This document shows positions 35,578-41,973 of a stretch of DNA of 64,000 nt, piece after piece. The translations under genes were made by a program, and so were the position numbers. The DNA is from Gillisia hiemivivida (GTDB lineage: Bacteria > Bacteroidota > Bacteroidia > Flavobacteriales > Flavobacteriaceae), in NCBI RefSeq assembly GCF_007997295.1, contig NZ_VORY01000001.1, forward strand, positions 310,001 to 374,000. The letters are read 5' to 3'. Below the pieces are notes generated by a model. It had not been told where the DNA came from. It saw nothing but the letters and a program-made list of their open reading frames with translations, and ran no database searches. The first letter of the stretch is position 1. Each line of letters opens with the position of its first letter.

Positions 35578-35900
35578 ATTTGTCATGACAATTGACTTTG
35601 CCGCAAAACATCCACTATTTGCGTAAAATGCCCCGAAAACCCCAATTAAACCATCATTATTTGCGTCAAATCTCAAACCAGAAATGGCTTGAGATTCTAT
35701 TCTGTTAAAAGGAAATAGTTACAGTTAGCTTTCGGTACGCACTCCTACAATCTCCCTTTAAACTGATGATTTCTTACTGTGACATAGAGATCATAATTAC
35801 TTTGCGCCCTATGCTGTTTTTATTTAACGCTTAACTTCCCGTACACTATAAAAACAGCACAGGATCCATGCGCAGATTAGTTATGGTAGATATGGGGGCT
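35578..35900 (+). repeat. Cargo boundary repeat, right copy
   Basis: Begins GATTTGTCATGACAATTGAC like 29256, then diverges for about 170 bp, and ends in a 114-bp block (35786-35900) nearly identical to 29353-29466, including the TGCTGTTTTTAT..ATAAAAACAGCA arms. Together the two copies bracket about 6.3 kb of cargo. Confidence 0.75.
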
Positions 35901-35918
35901 AAATATTCTAATTTTTTA

Positions 35919-36014
35919 TATACCTATTCGGGTATAATATCGATCGGAAATTACAAAATATACCTTTTCAGGCATAAAAATCAAATTTTCCTATATTACA
36001 CCCGTAAAGGTACA
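35919..36014. promoter_or_regulatory. Triple HipB-type operator, copy 2
   Basis: TATACC-N6-GGTATA at 35919-35936, TATACC-N6-GGCATA at 35959-35976 and TACACC-N6-GGTACA at 35997-36014 (spacing 40 and 38 bp). The last site ends three bases before the ATG at 36018, so the upstream in-frame ATG at 35868 is rejected as start. Confidence 0.65.
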
Positions 36015-36017
36015 ATT

Positions 36018-36245
36018 ATGGAAGATTGGAATCGTAATAACCCTATAAGTGAATATGTGCGAAAGCAGCGGAAAGCTAGTAAAATGACCCAAATAGAGCT
36101 CTCCGATTCAACTGGTGTTGGCTTGCGTTTTGTTCGCGATCTGGAACAAGGTAAACCCAGCTTGATGACTAATAAGGTAAATCATGTATTGCTATTTTTT
36201 GGAACTACATTAAAACCACAACCTATAATTAATGAGACAAACTAA
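36018..36245 (+). CDS. hipB: HipB-like XRE antitoxin
   Basis: 75 residues from ATG 36018. ISEYVRKQRKASKMTQIELSDSTGVGLRFVRDLEQGK is the HipB-type HTH, and NKVNHVLLFFGTTL matches the usual C-terminal helix/strand of HipB from HipBA pairs. The longer frame from 35868 would translate the triple operator and is rejected. A short HipA-like start overlaps its 3' end, but the kinase gene itself is missing. Confidence 0.85.
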   Translation: MEDWNRNNPISEYVRKQRKASKMTQIELSDSTGVGLRFVRDLEQGKPSLMTNKVNHVLLFFGTTLKPQPIINETN

Positions 36246-36357
36246 AATTTTAATAGGTAAATCGCTAGCTATAAAACTCACAGAGAACGATGAGGCTAAT
36301 TTTTTGAATATGATAAAAGGTATTTATAAAGCAACATTAAGAAAGCGGTTAGTTTAA
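36232..36357 (+). pseudogene. Truncated HipA N-terminal remnant
   Basis: 41-codon frame starting inside the HipB-like gene (14-bp overlap): MRQTKILIGKSLAIKLTEND, similar to the first strand pair of HipA, then an unrelated tail and stop. The remaining ~400 codons of a HipA kinase are absent. The same beginning occurs at 32558 in the broken copy. Confidence 0.5.
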
Positions 36358-36397
36358 CCCTACCTCTTCAAAAAACACCTTTTCAAGCTGAATATTT

Positions 36398-36640
36398 TTA
36401 TTTCCACTTTTCAATCTCAGACATTAAATCATTTACTTGTGTTAATTTTCCTTCACGAGAATCTTTCAAAGATTTGTCAATTCTCTTGTTGAATTGATCC
36501 AAAGACATTGGTTCAAAATCTTTAGTTATAGTCATTTTCTTTTTTTTTCTTAAAACTTTTTCAAGCCAGGAAATAGCTTCCTCACTTTGTAGTTATAAAA
36601 ATTCTTGGATGAATTCTATTTTTCTTGACTGTAAATCCAT
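36398..36640 (-). pseudogene. Small antitoxin-like gene with an in-frame stop
   Basis: On the minus strand 81 codons read MDLQSRKIEFIQEFL, stop, LQSEEAISWLEKVLRKKKKM and then MTITKDFEPMSLDQFNKRID to a proper stop. The whole matches the layout of ~80-residue antitoxins that accompany RelE/ParE toxins in Bacteroidota, broken by one TAA at codon 16. Re-initiation at 36535 could still make the last 45 residues. No toxin gene follows. Confidence 0.6.
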
Positions 36641-36761
36641 TTCGACGACCTTTTTAAAAAAAATTCGAATTCTAATTCAATCCTAAAATTATTATGGAGT
36701 TCCGCCGCAGCTCGATGTGACAAATCAACTAGCAATGTTTTTAACCAAAACTTTCTATCTT

Positions 36762-36839
36762 GTCATCCTGACGCAGGAAGGATCTATATTATATAGTATT
36801 TAGTGCTTACTGGAGATTCTTCGCGCTGCTCTGAATGAC
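36762..36839. repeat. Family A palindromic repeat, single unit
   Basis: Starts GTCATCCTGACGCAGGAAGG and ends CTGCTCTGAATGAC, the same outer arms as the array at 4197-5010, with a short AT-rich centre. Confidence 0.7.
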
Positions 36840-36894
36840 AAATTATTGATAAGCACACTTCGAGATTTATCGGTTACTAATTTGCGGTTTTTCT

Positions 36895-37304
36895 TTACAA
36901 ACCCTCTTTTAGTTTTTTCGGATTTTGTCTAGTATCAAATATGGTAACAATTTTAATATGCTTGGAGTCAAATCTATAATACAAAGTTGTTTGCTTTGTG
37001 ATTACACATTTCCGCAATCCAAGATCCTTTCGAGATTCAGGAAATGCCTCAGGTTCTAATCTTATTATTTCAATATTACGCTCTAATTTTTCAATGAAAT
37101 TAGATTTAACTTTTGCAGACCAATTCTCAAGTAAATAATCAAGAACCTCGGGGCAAGCCCACGAGGCATGTCCCGATGGTTCGGGAGGAAAATACTTTTA
37201 AAAACTCGAGGCAAGCCTCGGGGAATTAAACCCTCAATGAGGGATTTAAATAGGGAGCTTTAGTTCTTTCCTGCCGTTTTTGAAATAATGACCTTTCTAC
37301 TCAT
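36895..37304 (-). pseudogene. RelE/ParE toxin split by a family B repeat
   Basis: The start (37304 downward) reads MSRKVIISKTAGK and overlaps the antitoxin stop. After two small indels the frame would reach the repeat at 37141-37250. On the other side it resumes DYLLENWSAKVKSNFIEKLE through RKCVITKQTTLYYRFDSKHI and FDTRQNPKKLKEGL, a full RelE/ParE C-terminus. Joining both sides restores a typical ~100-residue toxin, so the repeat inserted into the gene. Confidence 0.78.
37141..37250 (-). repeat. Family B palindromic repeat copy 3, inside a toxin gene
   Basis: Reverse complement of copies 1 and 2: on the minus strand it starts TTTAAATCCCTCATTGAGGG and ends GCCCCGAGGTTCTT. It separates the two parts of a ParE-like toxin, which fixes its ends to within a few bases. 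Confidence 0.8.
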
Positions 37305-37525
37305 TATCTATATTTATTCATAAAGGTCTCGTAATCAGTAGTTTTACCTTCCTTTATTTCTAATGAAGCTTTTTTGATTTCTGCTATTTGGTCAGAATTT
37401 AGGTCGTCTAAAAAATCAGAGGAAGTTTCCTTCTTGAAGATTTGCTTAATTGATTGAATAATTCTAGGATTGTTGGTATTCAGCAACATTTTTACCAGTT
37501 TTATTTTCTCAGCTTGAATATTCAT
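37304..37525 (-). CDS. Antitoxin of the disrupted ParE-like toxin
   Basis: 73 residues, helical and charged, with the C-terminal pattern KKASLEIKEGKTTDYETFMNKYR usual for antitoxins of RelE/ParE pairs in Bacteroidota. The toxin start codon overlaps its stop codon (TAATGA). The antitoxin is intact while the toxin is interrupted. Confidence 0.75.
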   Translation of the reverse strand: MNIQAEKIKLVKMLLNTNNPRIIQSIKQIFKKETSSDFLDDLNSDQIAEIKKASLEIKEGKTTDYETFMNKYR

Positions 37526-37776
37526 TTTTTGACCATTTATAACAAAAATAAGGATTCTTCCTTAAAATGAAGTTGAATTCCCTTTGTTTTAAATCCTTCA
37601 CAAGGTGTTTTATGTGTGTTGATAAGCACATTTGGAGATCTCGATTCCTTGGGAAAAAATGTGACAAATACTTCACCCGATCCCAATATAAAAATATTCG
37701 TGGCTTAGTGGAAGGTTATATAGAAATTTCTCGAACTCGCTCCATAACTATCGGGAGGAGAGATCTGAATTTGATT

Positions 37777-37970
37777 GTCATCCCGACATGAGTGACTATT
37801 AGGAGCGATTGAGGAATCTCAAAGAAGCAGTGGTTTATCTTTAATTCAGATTTCTCAGTCGAGAAAAGTCTCCTTCGAAATGACAAACGAATTTAATTGT
37901 CATCTCGACCATAGGGAGAGATCTCAATGGAGCAGCGAGTTACATTAACAATCGAGATTTCACTATCCTT
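37777..37970. repeat. Two diverged family A repeats
   Basis: First unit 37777-37884 (GTCATCCCGACATGAG..CTCCTTCGAAATGAC), second from 37899 (GTCATCTCGACC..GAGATCTCAATGGAGCAGCG) to about 37970. The rest of the gap 37526-38058 has no credible gene; the open frame at 37567-37791 runs into the repeat and is not thought to be coding. Confidence 0.65.
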
Positions 37971-38058
37971 AAAGATAGAATAGCACTCGTGAATTCGTGG
38001 TAAGTTAAAGTGTGATTTCTTGACCCCACTGATTACAGCCTAAAACATATAAACATAC

Positions 38059-38092
38059 TTATAACTTTTGCTATATTTGTCAAAAGTTATAA
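38059..38092 (+). promoter_or_regulatory. 12-bp inverted repeat around a -7 box
   Basis: TTATAACTTTTG (38059-38070) and CAAAAGTTATAA (38081-38092) are perfect inverted repeats, and the 10-bp loop contains TATATTTG (38072-38079), a perfect TAnnTTTG -7 box. A protein bound to the arms would block the promoter of the ATPase gene that starts at 38098. Confidence 0.65.
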
Positions 38093-38097
38093 TCATA

Positions 38098-39318
38098 ATG
38101 ACAGTAAATAATTTAGTGATTCCAAATAAAATTCATAAACGTTCTCATTATTTGGAGAAGATACGACCATTCATCGGGCAGAATATTATCAAGTTATTAA
38201 CAGGTCAACGCCATGTAGGTAAAAGCTATTTACTCTTTCAGATCATACAATGGATCAAAGAAAATGATAATAGCGCAACGATTATTTATATCAATAAAGA
38301 AGATCTGGCTTTTTCATTTATAAAAACTGCCGGCGATTTAAATGAATATGTATTGGCTCATAAAGCGAAATCTGGAAAAACCTATGTTTTTATTGATGAG
38401 ATCCAGGATATTAAAAATTTTGGAGATGCCCTACGCTCCTTATTACTTCAGACCAATCTTGATCTCTATTGTACCGGAAGCAACGCTAATTTATTATCTG
38501 GCGATATCGCAGGACATCTCAGTGGCAGGTATATTGCCTTAGAGGTCTTCAGCCTGGCTTATCCAGAGTTTATATCTTTCCATGGGCTAATAGAAAATGA
38601 TGAGAGTTTAAATAAATATCTAAAATATGGCGGGCTTCCTTACCTCATTCATTTGGAATTAAAAGATGAAGTGATATTTGAATATTTAAAAAATATTTAC
38701 CAGAGTATTGTTTACCGGGATATCATTAACCGCTATGCTATTCGTAATGTTAATTTTCTGGAACAGTTGGTTTTGTTTTTGGCGGCACATACTGGAAGTA
38801 TATTTTCTGCAAAAAAGATCAGTGATTTTTTAAAGTCCCAACACATAAAGATGGCACCCAACCAGGTACAGAATTATATACAACATTTAGTAAATGCCTT
38901 TTTAGTCCATAAAGTAGGTCGTTACGATTTAATCGGGAAGCGTATGTTTGAGATAGGTGAAAAGTATTATTTTGAAAACCTGGGCATCCGCAACGGACTC
39001 TGGGGATATAGGTTGGAGGATAGGGGGAAGATCATGGAAAACGTAGTATATAACCATCTCATTTTTAAAGGATATAAAGTTCAGGTAGGAATGCTGGGGA
39101 ACAAAGAAGTAGATTTTATTGCAGAAAAGGAAGGGGAAAAGCTATATGTACAGGTCGCATTGAGTATTAACAATCCCGATACGCTAGAACGTGAATTTGG
39201 CAATCTAAAACAAATTAAAGACAACTATCCCAAAAAGGTGGTTACCATGGAAAGCTTTTCGGGGAATACTGTGGCAGGAATCGAGACACAAAATCTGAGA
39301 AGTTTTTTACTGAATTAG
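38098..39318 (+). CDS. AAA_14/DUF4143 P-loop ATPase, second member
   Basis: 406 residues from ATG 38098 (MTVNNLVIPNKIHKR); the in-frame ATG at 38068 lies within the promoter palindrome and is rejected. Walker A LTGQRHVGKSYLL, Walker B TYVFIDEIQDI, sensor LYCTGSNANLLSG, and a C-terminal nuclease-like segment (NKEVDFIAEKEGEKLYVQVA). It shares domain order but little sequence with 29613-30977. Function unknown; a regulated single-gene module in an island of toxin-antitoxin pairs. Confidence 0.88.
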   Translation: MTVNNLVIPNKIHKRSHYLEKIRPFIGQNIIKLLTGQRHVGKSYLLFQIIQWIKENDNSATIIYINKEDLAFSFIKTAGDLNEYVLAHKAKSGKTYVFIDEIQDIKNFGDALRSLLLQTNLDLYCTGSNANLLSGDIAGHLSGRYIALEVFSLAYPEFISFHGLIENDESLNKYLKYGGLPYLIHLELKDEVIFEYLKNIYQSIVYRDIINRYAIRNVNFLEQLVLFLAAHTGSIFSAKKISDFLKSQHIKMAPNQVQNYIQHLVNAFLVHKVGRYDLIGKRMFEIGEKYYFENLGIRNGLWGYRLEDRGKIMENVVYNHLIFKGYKVQVGMLGNKEVDFIAEKEGEKLYVQVALSINNPDTLEREFGNLKQIKDNYPKKVVTMESFSGNTVAGIETQNLRSFLLN

Positions 39319-39320
39319 GA

Positions 39321-39458
39321 ATAAACAATAAACAATAAACAATGAACAATTAACAATAAACCAAAAGAAGTCTAAAGTATACTCCTCAAAACTCACTCTT
39401 CACTGATTACCACCTTGACTTACAGCCCAACAAGCTACACCAATAAACAATAATCAAT
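39321..39458. repeat. ~138-bp direct repeat, left copy
   Basis: AATAAACAATAAACAAT tracts followed by CCAAAAGAAGTCTAAA, ACTCACTCTTCACTGATT and CAGCCCAACAAGCTACACC. A nearly identical copy lies 809 bp downstream at 40122-40260; together they bracket one toxin-antitoxin pair. Confidence 0.85.
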
Positions 39459-39549
39459 GGGCAGCTCAAAAGAAACAAGTGAAATTTGAACCAATAATTT
39501 ATTCTTTAAATCCACTGGATTTTGTAAATTACATTTCAAATTAATCAAT

Positions 39550-39783
39550 ATGGGCGCTATAGAATTAAAATCCGATCTTCACAAAATAATCGATAAAATT
39601 CAAAATGAAGATCTGTTGGCTAGTTTGTATGATTTTTTAAAATCCAGAGAAACTACAAAATCCGGTAATCTTTGGGCTTCTTTAACTTCAGAGCAAAAAG
39701 AGGAAGTCTTAATGGCTTATACCGATTCCGAGGTGGAAGAAAATTTAATAGATAGAAGTCAATTTTTTGCCTCCTCAAAATGA
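39550..39783 (+). CDS. Antitoxin of a RelE/ParE pair
   Basis: 77 residues. The N-terminal half (ELKSDLHKIIDKIQNEDLLASLYDFLKS) and C-terminal acidic half resemble the common Bacteroidota antitoxins of this group. The toxin gene starts inside its stop codon (4-bp overlap). Probably binds the promoter region upstream, which is largely direct repeat. Confidence 0.8.
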   Translation: MGAIELKSDLHKIIDKIQNEDLLASLYDFLKSRETTKSGNLWASLTSEQKEEVLMAYTDSEVEENLIDRSQFFASSK

Positions 39784-40070
39784 AAATCCTCTTTACCAAA
39801 AGAGCTAAAAAGAATTATCATTCTATTAAAAATCTATTATACAGAAAGTGGGACGAAAAAGTAGCACTTGCATTTGAGGAAAAAACAATTCAATTTTTAG
39901 ATCTCCTAGAGCAATTCCCTGAAATAGGATCAATAGAGCTTAAAGAAAAGCAAATTCGCGGATTTCCTCTCACAAAACATACACGATTGTTCTATAGGTT
40001 AAGCCTGCAAAGAATTATTATTTTAAATTTTTTCGATGTTAGGCAGAACCCAAAAAAGAAGCTGAAATAA
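39780..40070 (+). CDS. RelE/ParE family toxin
   Basis: 96 residues with the RelE/ParE fold pattern: N-terminal helices (KRAKKNYHSIKNLLYRKWDEKVALAFEE), LKEKQIRGFPLTKHTRLFYRL and the terminal FDVRQNPKKK. Predicted mRNA interferase or gyrase poison; the ParE-like ending NFFDVRQNPKK does not decide which. It appears intact, in contrast to the other toxins nearby. Confidence 0.85.
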   Translation: MKILFTKRAKKNYHSIKNLLYRKWDEKVALAFEEKTIQFLDLLEQFPEIGSIELKEKQIRGFPLTKHTRLFYRLSLQRIIILNFFDVRQNPKKKLK

Positions 40071-40121
40071 TATTTTCAAGCTTTAAGCAAGAATAGTATA
40101 CCTCTTACCGCCTAGAAAAGC

Positions 40122-40260
40122 TATAAACAATAAACAATAAACAATAACCAATGAACAATTAACAATAAACCAAAAGAAGTCTAAATTATACTCCTCACAA
40201 CTCACTCTTCACTGATTGCCACCTTGACTTACAGCCCAACAAGCTACACCCAAACAATAA
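40122..40260. repeat. ~138-bp direct repeat, right copy
   Basis: Same order of blocks as 39321-39458 with a few substitutions. Recombination between the copies would delete the toxin-antitoxin pair between them. Confidence 0.85.
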
Positions 40261-40311
40261 ACAATAAACAATTAACAATTAAGTTCACTCCTCACTCCAC
40301 ACTGATACAAC

Positions 40312-40419
40312 CTAAACTATTGCATTATTGATACTATCTGTTGTGTCAGCTATAAAATTTTCAATCAAGTCGGTAGCCATAAGTATATCAGAGAGATACT
40401 TCTTGCCTTTTTCCGTCAT
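40312..40419 (-). pseudogene. Truncated HepT-like (HEPN) gene
   Basis: 35-codon frame starting inside the nucleotidyltransferase gene: MTEKGKKYLSDILMATDLIENFIADTTD, like the first helix of HepT/HEPN proteins, then a short unrelated tail and stop. The RX4-6H catalytic region of HEPN RNases is missing, so no toxin can be made. Confidence 0.65.
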
Positions 40420-40723
40420 AAATTAAAATCTTTGTAGCATCAATATTTTTTCTTAGGATTGGATTTTTTAGGGAAGACTGAGTCAACAAATCCACTTTTC
40501 TTTGGAAGAATTCTTCTAATTTATCCCAGATAGCTAAAAGTTTTTCTCCTCTTTCTAAAGGATCATTTTCCTCAATTTCAATCAATAAATCTATATCACT
40601 TGAATTTTCATCAAATAGATCTGAAGTAGCAGAACCAAATGCATATAAATTTTTCACATTATATAATTTACATAATGTGGTAAAATCAATCAAATTAGCC
40701 TGTATGCTATCTTTAATTTTCAT
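40388..40723 (-). CDS. Minimal nucleotidyltransferase (MntA-like)
   Basis: 111-residue MNT-family protein with the motif GSATSDLFDENSSDIDLLIE (GSx10DxD) for metal and NTP binding, as in MntA, the antitoxin that adenylylates HepT. Its 3' end overlaps the start of a HepT-like frame by 32 bp, the usual arrangement, but that partner is truncated. Confidence 0.85.
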   Translation of the reverse strand: MKIKDSIQANLIDFTTLCKLYNVKNLYAFGSATSDLFDENSSDIDLLIEIEENDPLERGEKLLAIWDKLEEFFQRKVDLLTQSSLKNPILRKNIDATKILIYDGKRQEVSL

Positions 40724-41048
40724 AAAGCTAATTTAATCTTTTCTGATGGAACGTAATTACTGATTCTGTACGTGTAATTAGCTTGTTACTAACGTTTTTC
40801 AATTGTAAGATTTTTAAAATTTGTATTTGCAGCTAAATGTTAAGATTATTAATTAAATAACTGGCTTATAGGCTATTGAGAAAATCGGAAACAATTGGGG
40901 TGTAGGATTAAACAACTATTTTTAAATAATGTTAATATATTCGCGGCTTGAGAACCAAATATGCTTTCTCTCGTTCTTTTCGAAGCCCTACTCCGAAATA
41001 TTTTAGCCGAATGTTAACTCACAATTTTGTGAAGAATAATAGAATACT
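40724..41048. other. Upstream region of the polysaccharide locus
   Basis: 325 bp without a gene, between the divergent MntA-like gene and the antiterminator gene. It should contain the promoter of the polysaccharide locus; no convincing TTTG/TAnnTTTG pair was found. This is also the edge between the accessory island and the capsule locus. Confidence 0.45.
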
Positions 41049-41522
41049 ATGCCTTGGTTTGTAATATGTACAAAGTTTAAATCGGAATTTAAAGTAGCAG
41101 AAACTTTAGAAAACAATGGATTTGAGGTGTATTGTCCTTCCATAATTTCTACAAGACAATGGAGCGATAGAAAAAAAAGGGTGAAAACCCCCTTGTTCAA
41201 CTCCTTTGTATTTATCAATATTGCCGAAAATTCCCGGGAGAAGGTTTTCGAGTTTATTAATAATTCCCGATACCTATTCTGGTTAAGAAAACCAGCCGTT
41301 GTGAGGGATTCTGAAATTGAAGTTTTAAAAGAATGGATGAGTAATGATCAGGTGGATGAAGCTCGGGTTTCAGCAATTAGCGCTGGCGATAAAATAATTA
41401 TTGCAAACGGTAATTTTAAAGAACAAGAAGCTGTTGTTAAGGAGATTGGGAAACAACGAATGAAACTGATTTTACCATTATTGGGCTTTACCATCAATGT
41501 TAAAATTAAAGAAATCTTATAA
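41049..41522 (+). CDS. UpxY/NusG-like transcription antiterminator
   Basis: 157-residue NusG-family protein. The N-terminal NGN domain is clear (PWFVICTKFKSEFKVAETLENNGFEVYCPS), with a RKKRVKTPLFNSFVFI core, and the C-terminal KOW domain starts near SAISAGDKIII. UpxY proteins of Bacteroides relieve early termination in the untranslated leader of capsule operons. It is the first gene before the polysaccharide locus, followed by a hairpin-rich leader, and probably controls it. Confidence 0.9.
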   Translation: MPWFVICTKFKSEFKVAETLENNGFEVYCPSIISTRQWSDRKKRVKTPLFNSFVFINIAENSREKVFEFINNSRYLFWLRKPAVVRDSEIEVLKEWMSNDQVDEARVSAISAGDKIIIANGNFKEQEAVVKEIGKQRMKLILPLLGFTINVKIKEIL

Positions 41523-41630
41523 TTTTCGAACTTGAAACAATGTTAATAAAATTAACATTTTATGTTAGTGCTTTGTTAACAGAATTTTTAGATTTGCCGA
41601 CTTGAAAAATCATTGTTTTTATGAGATTAC

Positions 41631-41746
41631 GGCATCCCGTAATAGGCATCATTTAAATAATAATAGTTTTGCATTTTGTTACAAAAAGCAAAAAAATATA
41701 CAGAATAGCTAAGCCCAGGAAATGGGACTTAGAACGGCGAAGCCGT
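41631..41746 (+). other. Hairpin-rich leader after upxY
   Basis: Three small hairpins in a non-coding stretch: ATTACGGcatcCCGTAAT (41631-41648), CCCAggaaaTGGG (41714-41726) and ACGGCgaaGCCGT (41734-41746). The stretch 41523-41822 contains no gene. This could be the target region of the UpxY-like antiterminator; inference only. Confidence 0.4.
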
Positions 41747-41822
41747 GAGATTAGCGCCCTAAATTAATTGTTTTACTTCTTTTTTAGCCCTACTTTAAAA
41801 GATTAATTTTCCTACTTATTTA

Positions 41823-41930
41823 ATGCAGCAGTTTATACACGTCCTTCTAACAGGAGGCGTAGAGAGCAGATTATGGCCTCTATCCAGGCGATCACGGCCT
41901 AAAGTTTCTTTAAAAATTTTATCAAACTAA
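41823..41930 (+). pseudogene. Mannose-1-phosphate guanylyltransferase 5' fragment
   Basis: 35 codons read FIHVLLTGGVESRLWPLSRR and SRPKVSLKIL, the N-terminal nucleotide-binding signature (GGxxSRLWPLSR) of ManC-type enzymes, then stop. One signature residue is changed (GVESR in place of GVGSR). The other ~320 codons are missing, so it is a remnant of a GDP-mannose gene lost from the locus. Confidence 0.7.
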
Positions 41931-41973
41931 TTATAATGGAGGATCCCTACTCAATTCTTCCAAAGCAATATCT

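Noticed and set aside
35868-36017. Longer N-terminus of the HipB-like protein
   Set aside because: The extension would translate the triple operator, and the sister copy has only the shorter frame preserved.
37567-37791. 74-codon open frame as a gene
   Set aside because: It ends inside a family A repeat and shows no recognisable feature.
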